Origin: Alteromonas macleodii ATCC 27126
GTDB lineage: Bacteria; Pseudomonadota; Gammaproteobacteria; Enterobacterales; Alteromonadaceae
DNA length: 64,000 nucleotides
Direction of reading: 5' to 3'
Assembly: GCF_000172635.2 (NCBI RefSeq)
Contig: NC_018632.1
Coordinates: 2,604,001 to 2,668,000, forward strand
The position numbers were made by a program, and so were the translations under genes. The notes under the pieces are model-generated. The model was not told where the DNA came from. It searched no databases and saw nothing but the letters and a program-made list of their open reading frames with translations. Position 1 is the first letter of the stretch, and each line of letters begins with the position of its first letter. Shown piece after piece: positions 47,554-58,300 of this stretch.

Positions 47554-48759
47554 ATGCTAAAAGGTATTCTACGCGCAGCTTCCGTTGTAGCTTGCACGGC
47601 GTTTGTTTCTTCCGCTGCTAATGCAAATGATTGGGTACAAATGCCTCTCGACAACACACAATCATGGTCTATGAGAATGATAGAGTCTGAGATGGTGCGT
47701 TTCCCAGAAGCTTGGCAAATCGATTGGGATGAGAAGCCACAATGGGATTACGTTCACGGTCTCAACCTCCTTGCCATAACAGAAGTCTATCAAGATACTA
47801 AAGATCCCCGTCTCCTGTCTTATGTAAAAGGTTACTACGACATGTTGGTTCAACAAGACGGAAGTATCAAAACCTATGATATCAATAAGTTTAATATTGA
47901 TATGGTTAACCCTGGTAAAGTGCTGTTTTTCCTCTATGAAGAAACCGGCAACCCTAAATACAAAAAAGCCGCTGACCTACTTAGAACGCAGCTTACTACT
48001 CACCCACGTACCGAGCAAGGTGGCTTTTGGCACAAGAAACGCTATCCAGACCAAATGTGGCTTGATGGCCTATACATGGGGGCCCCCTTCTACGCTGAAT
48101 ACATTGTTAAGTACGGCGATATGAAAGAGCTAGACGATGTATTTTTGCAATTTGAACTCATTGAAGAGCACCTTTACGACGAAAAAACAGGCCTCCCCTT
48201 ACATGGCTGGGACGCATCTAAAAAGCAAAAGTGGGCTGATAAAGAAACAGGTCTTTCTCAACATCACTGGTCACGTTCGCTAGGTTGGTATGCTATGGCA
48301 ATGGTGGATGTGCTAGAAGTTGTTCCTGCCGAACACCCAAAAACACCGTGGCTAAAAGCGCGCTTTAAAGCGTTTATCGACGCTACGCTTACCTATCAAC
48401 ATAATTCAGGCACCTGGTATCAGGTTACTGACTTGGGAAACCGTGAAGGAAACTACCTTGAAGCATCAGGTACAGCAATGTTGACCTATGCTATGGCTAA
48501 AGGTGCAAGCCTTAAGTTTCTTCCTGAGGAATACAAAGCTCATGCAGAAAAAGGGTTTGCTGGACTTCTTGATCAAATGATTTCGGTTAATCCAGATACT
48601 AACGTTATCAGCCTTGAGCAAGTTTGCGCCGTTGCTGGTCTTGGTGGAAATCCATATAGAGATGGTTCATTCGACTACTACATGAGTGAGCCAATCAGAG
48701 CAAACGATGCGAAAGGTGTAGGCCCATTCATTCTGGCTGCACATTATTTGAATAAGTAA
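47554..48759 (+). CDS. Unsaturated rhamnogalacturonyl/glucuronyl hydrolase, GH105
   Basis: 401 residues. Signal peptide about 1-25 (AAxANA before NDWVQM). Alpha6/alpha6-barrel of GH105: WDYVHGLNLLAITEVYQ, the catalytic region DQMWLDGLYMGAPFYAEY (Asp171 in WLDGLYM), HHWSRSLGWYAMAMVDVLE and C-terminal GVGPFILAAHYL. It hydrates and cleaves the terminal unsaturated uronic acid from pectin oligomers. Periplasmic. First gene of a run with GH28 and pectin methylesterase, with the locus operator at its promoter. Confidence 0.92.
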   Translation: MLKGILRAASVVACTAFVSSAANANDWVQMPLDNTQSWSMRMIESEMVRFPEAWQIDWDEKPQWDYVHGLNLLAITEVYQDTKDPRLLSYVKGYYDMLVQQDGSIKTYDINKFNIDMVNPGKVLFFLYEETGNPKYKKAADLLRTQLTTHPRTEQGGFWHKKRYPDQMWLDGLYMGAPFYAEYIVKYGDMKELDDVFLQFELIEEHLYDEKTGLPLHGWDASKKQKWADKETGLSQHHWSRSLGWYAMAMVDVLEVVPAEHPKTPWLKARFKAFIDATLTYQHNSGTWYQVTDLGNREGNYLEASGTAMLTYAMAKGASLKFLPEEYKAHAEKGFAGLLDQMISVNPDTNVISLEQVCAVAGLGGNPYRDGSFDYYMSEPIRANDAKGVGPFILAAHYLNK

Positions 48760-48789
48760 AAAGCGCTAAATTGTAAATAAAAGGGGTAT

Positions 48790-50257
48790 ATGATGGTCCG
48801 ACCTAACTCACCGAATGCCAGACGTCACTTCTTAAAGTCTGGTCTCGCCACCACTGTTGCAGCTTCTGGGATGGCTGTAGGTGTTCCTACATTCCTATCC
48901 GGATGTGCAAATGTGACCGAAACGGGAAGGACTCAACGCCAGTGGGACGCCGAAGCAAACCTTATTAAAGGGATGATAAAGCGCCCCACCTTTGCAAAGC
49001 GCGAAGCTAATGTTACCGACTTTTTAAATGAAAATGGCAGTGACTTTAAGCAAGCGTTACATGCAGCTATCGACCAAGTCGCACGCCAAGGTGGTGGCAA
49101 AGTGGTTGTGCCAAAAGGCAACTGGCTATGCAGCGGCCCAATTCACTTACAGTCGAATATAAACTTTCATATTGAGGCAGGCGCAACAATTCGATTTTCT
49201 ACCAATCCTGATGATTACAAACCATATGTTTTTACTCGCTGGGAAGGTATGGAGTTAATGGGTTACTCCCCTCTTATTTATGCTTTTGAGCAAAGTAATA
49301 TCGCAATCACCGGCAAAGGTACGCTTGACGGTAGCGCGGCGAAAGACAACTGGTGGCCATGGAAAGGTAAGTGGAAGGCTTCAACATGGGGTGACGATCC
49401 TGTTGAGAACCAAAAATATACCAGAGACACGCTGCAAGAAATGGTAGAAACGGGACACCCGTTAGTGACCGCGTTTTTGAAATAATTACCTGCGCCCTCC
49501 GTTTATACAACCTTACCGCTGTGAAAATGTACTTATCGAGGGTGTTACCATCCTGCGCTCTCCATTTTGGTTAGTTAACCCTGTGCTTTGCAAGAACGTC
49601 ACCGTTAACGACGTGTACTGTAAAAGTTTCGGCCCAAATTCGGACGGGTGCGACCCTGAAAGCTGCACGAACGTTCTTATCTCTAACTGTACATTTGATA
49701 CAGGGGACGATTGCATTGCCATTAAATCTGGACGCAATGCAGACGGCAGAAGGGTCAATGTTCCCTGCAGTAATATCGTCATAGAACATTGCGAGATGAA
49801 GGCTGGCCATGGCGGTGTTGTAATCGGCAGTGAAATATCCGGCGGTGTAGAGAATCTCTATGCTCAGCATTGCACCATGAGTAGCCCTGATTTAGACCGC
49901 GGCATTAGAATTAAAACCAACAGTATTCGGGGTGGTCACCTAAAAAATCTAAACTATCGCAATATCGATATTGGGACGGTGAAAGACGCTGTTGTCGTGA
50001 ATTTCTTCTACGAAGAAGGTGATGCCGGTAACTTCCCTCCTCTTCTGGAAGATATCACTATAGAGAACTTAAACGTAGCGTCAGCTAACCGGGCCTTTGT
50101 GCTTCGCGGGTATGACCATACGCCTATTTCTGGGTTGACGTTGAACAACATAACGATAAAACGTGCACTTAAAGATGCCGTTATCGAAAACGTAGCGCAT
50201 CTTTCAATAAACAATGTGTTTATTAATAGCCAACCATTTAACAAGCATGGGCTGTAG
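48790..50257 (+). pseudogene. Polygalacturonase, GH28, interrupted by two frameshifts
   Basis: Three reading frames together give one GH28 protein. Frame 1 (48,790-about 49,460) has a twin-arginine-like start (RRHFLKSG), lipobox-like LSGC and the beta-helix entry. At a run of C near 49458-49460 reading must shift by -1 to give PVSDRVFE, and at a run of A near 49479-49482 by -1 again to give NNYLRPPFIQPYRCENVLI. From there to 50257 the catalytic motifs are intact: NSDGCDPES, DTGDDCIAIKSGR, GHGGVVIGSE and RGIRIKTNS. Each shift is explained by one missing base in a homopolymer (CCC for CCCC, AAA for AAAA). As given, translation stops at 49485 before all catalytic residues. Sequencing error is as likely as decay, because neighbours are intact. 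Confidence 0.88.
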
Positions 50258-50270
50258 AAGAATAAATACT

Positions 50271-51461
50271 ATGGAATTTAATAAAGCACGTGTCAGTCTT
50301 AGTTTAGCCTTTGTGTTGCTGGCGGGTATATTTTTCAGTGGATTAAGCGCGGCAATGCCAGCAACAACGGATGTAGTGGTAGCTAAATCACATGACAGTG
50401 ACGTAACTAAGGACGCTTTACCTCGTTTTAGCTCTGTGTCCCAAGCTGTTGCTTATATCGCGTCTCACAAGCCACAAAAAGATAAAGTATGGACCGTCTT
50501 TATTAGCGAAGGCATTTATCGAGAGCGTGTCGTCATAAACGTTGATAATGTTAACTTTGTGGGCCAGTCGCAAGAAACAACGACTATCGTTTTCAATCGA
50601 TATGCAGGTCAACAAGTCGCAGAGAATTCTCAAAAAAAATGGGGAACTCGTCGCACTGCCACTGTGGAGATTTTAGGTGATAATATCACTCTGGAAAATA
50701 TCACTATCACCAACGATTTTGATTATCCCGGTAACGAGGTCAAAGCAAAAGACGACCCTACTCGATTATCAGGTACGCAGGCAGTAGCGCTTAAAACCGA
50801 TGTGAACTCCGATCGCACTTACCTTAAAAATGTCGCACTCTGGGGTTACCAAGATACCCTCTATTTAAAAGGTGACCGCGCTCTGATTGAAGGCGGAACA
50901 ATAGCAGGACATATTGACTTTATTTTTGGTGAGGGCACCGCGTTTTTTGAAAGCGTTTCTATTGTTTCCCGTAAACGTTATTCTGGCGGTGATAGCGAAG
51001 GACTAACAGGCTACATTACCGCCCCAAGCACTCATTTACAGCGTCCTTATGGGTTAACGTTCAATAACTGTAGGCTTGAAAGAGAACACGGCGTTCCAGA
51101 TGAAAGCGTGGCACTGGGAAGGCCTTGGCATCCTACAACCACCTTTTCAGATGGCCGATATGCAAACCCTTACGCTGTAGGTAAAACCACGTTTATCAAC
51201 ACCTATATGGCAGGTCATATCAGACAAAAGCGCTGGACTACCATGGGTGGAACTACGCCATCAGGTACAAAGAGACCATTTAATCCCCACACAGAAGCAA
51301 GATTTTCCGAGTACCAATCTCATGGAGAAGGTGCACCTAAAGCAGTCTCCTCACCAGCAATAAACTCTCATTTTCTGAATGATAAAAACGCGGCTTTTTA
51401 CACTAAAGAGGCGGTATTGCGAGGCTGGGTGCCTTATAACACCCAGAACGATATTAAATAG
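50271..51461 (+). CDS. Pectin methylesterase (CE8)
   Basis: 396 residues. Signal peptide about 1-27. Right-handed beta-helix with all CE8 motifs: GYQDTLY (Asp195), GHIDFIFGEGTAFFE (Asp216), and ALGRPWHP (Arg284, Trp286). It de-esterifies homogalacturonan so that GH28 and lyases can act. The start MEFNKA, 13 bp after the GH28 frame, is preferred over a longer frame that overlaps it. No terminator follows before the kinase gene. Confidence 0.93.
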   Translation: MEFNKARVSLSLAFVLLAGIFFSGLSAAMPATTDVVVAKSHDSDVTKDALPRFSSVSQAVAYIASHKPQKDKVWTVFISEGIYRERVVINVDNVNFVGQSQETTTIVFNRYAGQQVAENSQKKWGTRRTATVEILGDNITLENITITNDFDYPGNEVKAKDDPTRLSGTQAVALKTDVNSDRTYLKNVALWGYQDTLYLKGDRALIEGGTIAGHIDFIFGEGTAFFESVSIVSRKRYSGGDSEGLTGYITAPSTHLQRPYGLTFNNCRLEREHGVPDESVALGRPWHPTTTFSDGRYANPYAVGKTTFINTYMAGHIRQKRWTTMGGTTPSGTKRPFNPHTEARFSEYQSHGEGAPKAVSSPAINSHFLNDKNAAFYTKEAVLRGWVPYNTQNDIK

Positions 51462-51552
51462 TGCAACATTAGCGTAAGTAATTTGCTCGGCACATTGCGT
51501 AACCACTTGGTATCTATTATCTTTTAGTTATCACTGTGCCACTACTACCCTT

Positions 51553-53676
51553 ATGTCTATACGTGTTCGTTATATCGTTGCGTTATTGCTAACCGCTACA
51601 CTCGTCACTCTTTCTTTTATTGTTCTTTATGAATTAATCAGTGATCAGAAGAAAGATGCTGAAATTATCAATATCGCGGGTCAGCAACGCATGCTTTCAC
51701 AGCGTATTGCGTTGCTCACCTCTACACCAAACATTTGCGACGACAGTGAAGAGCAAAGGTATTTGGCGCAATCGTTAGCACGTTTCAAACAAAATCATCA
51801 ACAGCTTGTGTCACTCGATAACCTTCCCTCCTCTATCTCTAATACTTACTTTAACGAAGGCCAGCTCGACAACAAAGTAAACCGATACATAAAAAGCGCC
51901 GATCAAATTTTAGATGCAGCACAGTGTCAGCCCACTACGCTTTTAGATATTCAAGCGCTGACATCGCTATTACAACAGCTTGATTATGTCGTCGCGCGGT
52001 TCGAGCAAGACGCCACTGCTAGAGTAGATGTGGTTCTTTCGATTGAAGTTTACTTATGGCTAGCCACACTCGCTCTATTATGTATCGAGGCAGCATTCAT
52101 CTTTTCCCCTATGGAGCGCACCGTTAAACGGTCATTTGCCAAACTAACGAGCTTGAAAGAGCAAGCGGAAAGTTCGGCTGATGAGGCTCGTAGAGCAAGC
52201 AAAGCAAAATCAGAGTTTCTTTCAAGCATGAGTCACGAACTTCGCACACCAATGAACGGCCTGTTTGGCATGATCGAGTTGGCCATAGACAACCCTGACA
52301 AAAGCAACATCTACCTTAAAAAAGCCAAAACTGCTGGTAGGCAACTCCTTGTGTTAATCAACGATATTCTCGATATATCAAAAATTGAAGCAGGCAAAAT
52401 CAAAATTGAACAGGCGCCAGTCGACTTATTACAAGTCTTGGACGATGTGGTGTCGTTACAGCGGGTTTACTGCCAAAGAAAAGGTCTTGAATTTCATTAC
52501 TTAAAAGACCCTGACTTACCTCACGTCATTAAAGGCGATATCACTCGTATTTCGCAAATTCTGCACAACTTGTTAAGTAATGCAATTAAGTTTACTGAAC
52601 AAGGTTCTGTCACGTTAAAGGTCACCTATACCAAACGCCCAAACGGCAATTATTTAAGCTTCGATGTTATTGATACCGGCATTGGTATCGAGTCATCTAA
52701 GCTTGATAATATCTTTAAGAAATTTGAGCAAGCCGACCAATCCACCACCCGCGAATACGGGGGCACAGGACTAGGGTTAAGTATTGCGAAGCAGTTGGCG
52801 AAACTCATGCTCGGCGACATCAATGTAACTTCATTTGTAGGTCAAGGAAGTACCTTCAGTTTTACTATGGCAGCGGAAGAATCTCAGCTACCCGACATTA
52901 ACGTTGAACCCAGTGCTAATTTGCGCTGTGCGATAGTTGATGATTTACAAACCAGCCGCGAATATTTTGAGCATGTCGTTACTTCCATGTCGATTGTGCC
53001 CCAAAGTTATGATAGTGCAAAAGCCTACCTATCAGACAGCCCAATGGCTTTTGACGTTATTATTCTTGATTTGTCTATGCCAGAGATGAGCGGGGTCGAT
53101 TTGCTAGAACAGTTGAAGGCGATGAACCCAGATAAATTTCCTAAAATCATTCTTATCTCTGCTGAACTGGAACGACTAGAAGATGAAAATGATGTTTCTG
53201 AACTTATCTGGCGTACGCATGCTAAACCCATTAATCGTCGAGAACTTGAGCATGATTTAGGAAAGTTAATTGAGACAAAACCCGTATCTCATAATGATGT
53301 TAAAGAAGGCAATAAGAAGAAACGCATACTGCTAGCTGAAGACAACGAAATCAATGCCGAAATCGTGAAGACTATATTGCAGTCAGAAGGCTATAAGTTC
53401 CTGCATGTTAAGAACGGAAAAGATGCCGTAGACGTGGGCAAGCGACATCAATTCGACCTTATTTTGATGGACTGCAATATGCCCGTCATGGGAGGTATTG
53501 AGGCATCAACAATATTACGCAAAGCACTGGAGGTTGATACACCAATTGTTGCGCTCACTGCAAACGCCTTCGCAGAAGACAAAGAGGAGTGCTTGGCTGC
53601 CGGCATGACTGACTTTTTAGCCAAGCCTTTAGACAAAGACACGCTACTGGTTTGTATCAAGAAATATATCGGTTAG
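51553..53676 (+). CDS. Hybrid sensor histidine kinase with two receiver domains
   Basis: 707 residues. Membrane span 1 (about 7-28), periplasmic part with the NarX/PilJ-type motif AGQQRMLSQR (42-51), span 2 (about 166-186), HisKA with His228 (FLSSMSHELRTPMNG), HATPase (N-box LLSNAIKF, DTGIGI, GGTGLGLSIAK at 403-413), receiver 1 with Asp506 (DVIILDLSMPEMSG) and receiver 2 with Asp640 (LILMDCNMPVMGG). There is no output domain and no partner response regulator nearby. It lies 91 bp after the pectin methylesterase on the same strand; a role in sensing pectin is possible but unsupported. Confidence 0.92.
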   Translation: MSIRVRYIVALLLTATLVTLSFIVLYELISDQKKDAEIINIAGQQRMLSQRIALLTSTPNICDDSEEQRYLAQSLARFKQNHQQLVSLDNLPSSISNTYFNEGQLDNKVNRYIKSADQILDAAQCQPTTLLDIQALTSLLQQLDYVVARFEQDATARVDVVLSIEVYLWLATLALLCIEAAFIFSPMERTVKRSFAKLTSLKEQAESSADEARRASKAKSEFLSSMSHELRTPMNGLFGMIELAIDNPDKSNIYLKKAKTAGRQLLVLINDILDISKIEAGKIKIEQAPVDLLQVLDDVVSLQRVYCQRKGLEFHYLKDPDLPHVIKGDITRISQILHNLLSNAIKFTEQGSVTLKVTYTKRPNGNYLSFDVIDTGIGIESSKLDNIFKKFEQADQSTTREYGGTGLGLSIAKQLAKLMLGDINVTSFVGQGSTFSFTMAAEESQLPDINVEPSANLRCAIVDDLQTSREYFEHVVTSMSIVPQSYDSAKAYLSDSPMAFDVIILDLSMPEMSGVDLLEQLKAMNPDKFPKIILISAELERLEDENDVSELIWRTHAKPINRRELEHDLGKLIETKPVSHNDVKEGNKKKRILLAEDNEINAEIVKTILQSEGYKFLHVKNGKDAVDVGKRHQFDLILMDCNMPVMGGIEASTILRKALEVDTPIVALTANAFAEDKEECLAAGMTDFLAKPLDKDTLLVCIKKYIG

Positions 53677-53728
53677 CTGCATGTACTAACACTCAACAAG
53701 GTGCTGTTTGGCAGACCACTTCCACATT

Positions 53729-54616
53729 TTATACGGTATAGGGTTCTTGCTCTGCAATGTACCCTGGCGCGATGGCTAAATTGTCGGTATTCGCAAGGCT
53801 CTGCTGATTCCTAAGCCAAAGTTGATACTCACCGGTACGTAAGCTTGCATGTTTTGTACAATCAACATTCCAACGTCTAAGCAGATACCCCGCCATGGCA
53901 GCCCGCACTTCCAATATAAGCACGCCTTCTTCCATGGCGTAATCAAGCTCTATTGCGGTAGCATACTTAATATTCTTAGGATGCGGCACAATTTCAAGTG
54001 AGATAAGTCGTCCCCACTCTTCATCACAATCTATGCATTCATGGGTTTCAGGTTCTGCTTTAACCGTTACCTTACTAATTCGAGTTAGCACAAAATCTCT
54101 GAAACTTTGTGATTTTCTGTCGAATGCGCGAACATGCCAGCGTTGACCGTTGTCAACAATACTGTGAGGCACTAACTCTCTTGCGCCACTGCCGCTTGAA
54201 AGCGACGTATAGATTACACTCATCGCCTTTTTGTTCACGATGGCTTGTACCACTTTCGCCACCACAAAAATATCAGGAACATTAAGTGAAGATGCACTTT
54301 CAACAGGGAAATGTATGTCACCGATCGCATCAAATCCATCTGATATGTCGTTGGCAAGCTTCACAAGGGTTCGCTTTGCATCGTGTTCAAAAACCGGAAT
54401 AAAGCTTTCTGTTTGAAAGTAACGTTTTTCCCTTGGATCGTAGACTAAGTTATCAGGGGCGAGCTCTTTGTATAGTGTAAAGTCACGAGAACCAGCCGAT
54501 AGTCCCACTTCAAAGCGATTTATTAAGTCTTGGCGATGAATAGCCCCTTTAAACAAAAGGCAGAAGTCGATATACGCCAGTCGTTGGCGTTGAGAAAAAG
54601 AAATGGTTTCTAACAT
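53729..54616 (-). CDS. WYL-domain transcriptional regulator (BrxR/CapW-like)
   Basis: 295 residues. N-terminal winged-helix region (about 1-75, YIDFCLLFKGAIHRQDLINRF) and a WYL domain (about 125-200: VIYTSLSSGSGARELVPHSIV, GQRWHVRAFDRKSQSFRDFVLTRI in parts), then a C-terminal extension. This build matches the WYL regulators known from BREX and CBASS defence islands (BrxR/CapW), which repress defence genes. No defence gene was seen next to it here. Start at the ATG 54616; a GTG three codons upstream is possible. It follows the cohesin-like gene beyond a terminator. Confidence 0.82.
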   Translation of the reverse strand: MLETISFSQRQRLAYIDFCLLFKGAIHRQDLINRFEVGLSAGSRDFTLYKELAPDNLVYDPREKRYFQTESFIPVFEHDAKRTLVKLANDISDGFDAIGDIHFPVESASSLNVPDIFVVAKVVQAIVNKKAMSVIYTSLSSGSGARELVPHSIVDNGQRWHVRAFDRKSQSFRDFVLTRISKVTVKAEPETHECIDCDEEWGRLISLEIVPHPKNIKYATAIELDYAMEEGVLILEVRAAMAGYLLRRWNVDCTKHASLRTGEYQLWLRNQQSLANTDNLAIAPGYIAEQEPYTV

Positions 54617-54680
54617 GGTGCGCACTTATTGTATTTTTATTCAGTGTGGTTTATTTAAAGCCGTATGTAAATAGCAATAG

Positions 54681-54710
54681 AAATAAAAAAGCCCAGCACG
54701 TGGCTGGGCT
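54681..54710 (-). terminator. Terminator after the cohesin-like PEP-CTERM gene
   Basis: Minus strand: AGCCCAGC / GCTGGGCT, 5-nt loop, then TTTTTT. Confidence 0.9.
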
Positions 54711-54731
54711 TAAACTTTTAGCCATTAAGGT

Positions 54732-55343
54732 TTATGACTTCACACGTTTGCGAGCGAAAAACATACCACCTAAAGCCAGAAGCGAAAGCGCGAAGGTACC
54801 TGGTGCAGGTACTTCTGCAATACTGAAACTTGCGCTACTCACTTGTATAGGCGTCAGCTGCCCCCCTTGAGAGCCTTGAAAAATGTAAGAACCTGACAAC
54901 CCATCAATTGTAATGTCACCAACAGACTGTGCGATAAATTGCACGGTGTATAAACCAATCACTGGTGTCTGCAGTTGATAGAACAAATCAATTTGTTCCA
55001 AGTAAGCTAGTGAACCTATCTCTAAAATTCCCCCCGGTAGAAAAGGAGGTAGAAACATCTCTAACACTGGGTTCCCCAAGCTGCTAACTGAGCCAAAAGG
55101 ATTTAACGTAGAAGCGCCAATAAAACTCAAGAGCGAATCGTTAAAACCAATTGTCGTGTTATATACATCAAACGGTTGAGGAAACGGTACGATACCTAAA
55201 AAAGCATCTTCATTAGAAAAGCTTACCGTCGCCGTGATAGTTTCTCCTACTTGATAAATTGATTTATCCGTAGAGATTTCAATTATTGCGGCATTTGCAT
55301 TAAAAGTAGCAATTGCCAATACCATTAAAATAATTTTTTTCAT
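54732..55343 (-). CDS. Cohesin-like domain protein with PEP-CTERM sorting signal
   Basis: 203 residues. Signal peptide (MKKIILMVLAIATFNANA). Residues about 20-165 form a beta-rich domain with cohesin-like opening (STDKSIYQVGETITATVSF) and the F-N-x-S-L-L-S-F strand typical of cohesin (TTIGFNDSLLSFIGAS). The C-terminus is a PEP-CTERM signal: VPAPGT, a hydrophobic stretch, and RKR at the end, for exosortase processing. It begins 11 bp after the nuclease gene and shares its transcript. The nuclease ends in a dockerin-like repeat, so the two are a candidate cohesin-dockerin pair. The cohesin call is by pattern only. Confidence 0.75.
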   Translation of the reverse strand: MKKIILMVLAIATFNANAAIIEISTDKSIYQVGETITATVSFSNEDAFLGIVPFPQPFDVYNTTIGFNDSLLSFIGASTLNPFGSVSSLGNPVLEMFLPPFLPGGILEIGSLAYLEQIDLFYQLQTPVIGLYTVQFIAQSVGDITIDGLSGSYIFQGSQGGQLTPIQVSSASFSIAEVPAPGTFALSLLALGGMFFARKRVKS

Positions 55344-55354
55344 TTTCTTTCCAA

Positions 55355-58300
55355 CTACTGAACTGCACATGCGGTACGTGTACACATAGACATTAACGCG
55401 TATAAATCGTAGATGTTTAATCTGCCGTCATTGTTAAAGTCGTGCTCTTCAACCGTCGCTTGACGTTGCAGAAGCAAGGTGTAGAACGCCACAATATCGG
55501 TGTTGTCTATGTCACTATCGCCATCAAAATCACCAATTACTGGCTCCGGCTCACTCGTTTCAGGGAAATCCAGCACAACAATTACTGGATCGTGATCTGA
55601 TGAACGATAAGCATCAGCCCCGTAATAGCTAGAAAGCTGTGTTTCTGACTTATATTCAACGTTGTAGTCGAAGACACGAGGCTCATCAGCATTGATATGC
55701 CAAACCGTTGCGTCTGCCACATACTCAGTCAAAGTTGAGCTTGATAGCGCGTGATCTAAGTAACCTATTTCGCCGCCGAAGCTATAAGAATAAGCACTTT
55801 CGCCGTGGAAGAGGTTCACCAAGTTGCTGTAACCGGCGTCTTCGAGAGCAAGAATTGGATCTTCTTTCGCATAAGCATTTAGGTCACCCATTACGATAAC
55901 TCGGTCAGACAAACCTTCACTGTTTTGCACAAGCGCTGTCAGCCCTAACGCAGCTTGGGTACGTAGCTCGTTCCAGCAGCCTTGTCCATCACCCAAATCA
56001 GCATCATTACCTGTTGCACTGCCACAGCTTCCTTTTGATTTGAAATGATTTACCGCGAGCGTAAACGCTTCGCTGTTACTATTTACGCTAAAGGTTTGTA
56101 ACAGCGGCTGGCGGTTACCGTAGTCAAAAGGAGCTTCAGAGGAAGTAACCGCTGCGCCTTGTGGTGTGACCGTTGCAGGCTTATAAATAATACCTACCGC
56201 AATTTCATCACCACCAAGTAATGATTCAAGTGCTACATAGCTATACACGTCACTACCAAGTTCAGCATTTACGCTATTTACAAGAGAAGCAATGGCAGAA
56301 TCACTCCCGTATCCATCGTTTTCGATTTCTACTAAGCCAAGTACATCTGCGTCCATCGCAACGATGGCTGCTACTGTCTTCGCTTGCTGGCGGGCAAATT
56401 CATCTTCTGAGTCTGCACCACGAGAGGTAGGGAAGTTCGGACCATTAAAGTAGTTAAGCACGTTAAAGCTAGCCACTTTGACATCGCCTTGTACGTCTAA
56501 CTGGGGCACATCTGTTCTTGGGTTTGTGCGTACAGTTTGAAGAGCGCCAACTGGAATTAAGTTATAAGCACCAAATGCGTAGTGCATTACACCTTCCAAG
56601 CCTTCTACACTGTCGCCTAAACGCAGAGGATTCGCATGAGATAAACCTCCAACTGGGAAAGGAATATCGTCAGCATTTTGTGCGCTTGAGCCATCATCAA
56701 CCAACAATGTGTTGCGTGCATTCGCTTCAGCCAAGGCAATAGCTTCACTTGAACCCGCGGCATATTGGTTTGTAGGAATCATCAGGCGGCCTGATGACAC
56801 GTTGAATTGCCCATATCGACCAAGATTGTAAACGTCTGTCACGTTCAAAGTTTGCTGGAATTGAACCTGCATACCTTCAAGTGACTCTAGGTTAACGCTC
56901 TCGTCAAATGGCATTTCAATGCTTGTCGTTAGTATATCAGCACCTGCACCTAGCGTTTCAGCATTGGCGCTTAGTACAATTTCTGTAATGCCATTGTATT
57001 CAGCCACTGCACCGCTAACACGCACAGCATCACCAACAGATGGGTATTCAGTGAAGGTTGTCGAGTAGGCAAATACACCTTCAGACGTCGCAGCATTGCC
57101 ATCAGAGTCGGCGGCTTCTTCTTGAATAAAGAATCCGTTCATTTCCGGCACAACTTTAGTCACTACTGCCTCAATAACAACGTCATTGCCTGTAAGTGGC
57201 GAGGTATCGCCTTCACCTTGAATAGCGCTAATTAAGACTACTTCACCAACTGGGTCTGTAGGATCAGTTGGGTCGGTCGGGTCAGTTGGATCCGTAGGCT
57301 CGCTAACAGATCCATTGTGCGAACCAAAATTGTTAAGCGTATCTTTTGGTAGGCTATCCCATTCTTCAAGGGTAAACGCTGGGTTGCGGTTAGGATTGCC
57401 TGCTGTTACTGAACTCTTGCGTACCAAAGTAACGTCTTTACCCCAGTTAGTTTTAACGCCGTACGTACCTAGAGCATCAACAACCTGACCGTTAGCGACG
57501 AGCTCAATGTAGTCATCGCCATTGAAATTAATCACGAAGCTGCTAATCGTTGAGCCGGCAGTTAACAGTGCATCTGCACTTCCGTGAGCGAATGTTGCTA
57601 CGCCACCTGCTGGGATTGTGCCTTCAAGTGCTAACACTTTACGGTCAGCATCTGCGGTCTCACCATTGGAGAGTAAAACTAACTCATAACCCGCTAGACT
57701 TACCGGTTGTGTCGAGCTATTGAAAAGCTCTATACCTTTATTGAAACCGCCACCTTCGATGTACTCTGAAATGTAAATACTGCTGGTAGAAGGTGTTGTG
57801 TCGCCGCCGGTATCACCACCTGTGTCGCCGCCGGTATCGCCACCCGTGTCACCGCCAGTATCACCACCTGTACTATCACAACTCTCGTTGAAAATAAGTG
57901 AAGCAAGTTCAGGTTTGTCAATAAACGGATTTCGGTTTCCTTGGAATTCATAAACGCGCTCGTTACGACGACGTTCGAAATCATCCACTGGATCACTTTC
58001 ATGCCATTGAAGCAATACGCAAAGCTTACCAAACGCGGCTTCGCTAGTAGAGGTAAGGCGATTTACTAACACTAAGTCGTCTTCGGTATCACCCGCTGTA
58101 TTTCCATCGTAACGCACGTCCATGTATAGCATTGAGCGTGCTACATCACCTTTTACTGCGTCACGTGGCTCAAAAGAGTCACCATCAACTCGATTTAACG
58201 GAGCTTCAGAAAGCGCGCTATCACTAAAATCAAAATCTAAGTTGCCGCGCGAGCTATTTACAGAAATATCGGTAGGACGCAGGTGCAGAATATCGCTGTA

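Noticed and set aside
30848..51461. Pectin locus as a recent mobile island
   Set aside because: No integrase, transposase, tRNA edge or direct repeat was seen, and the codon style looks like that of the flanks.
57797..57870. Short regular repeats that could suggest a CRISPR-like array
   Set aside because: Units are 12 bp, in frame and encode GGDT linkers inside an open gene; there are no spacers.
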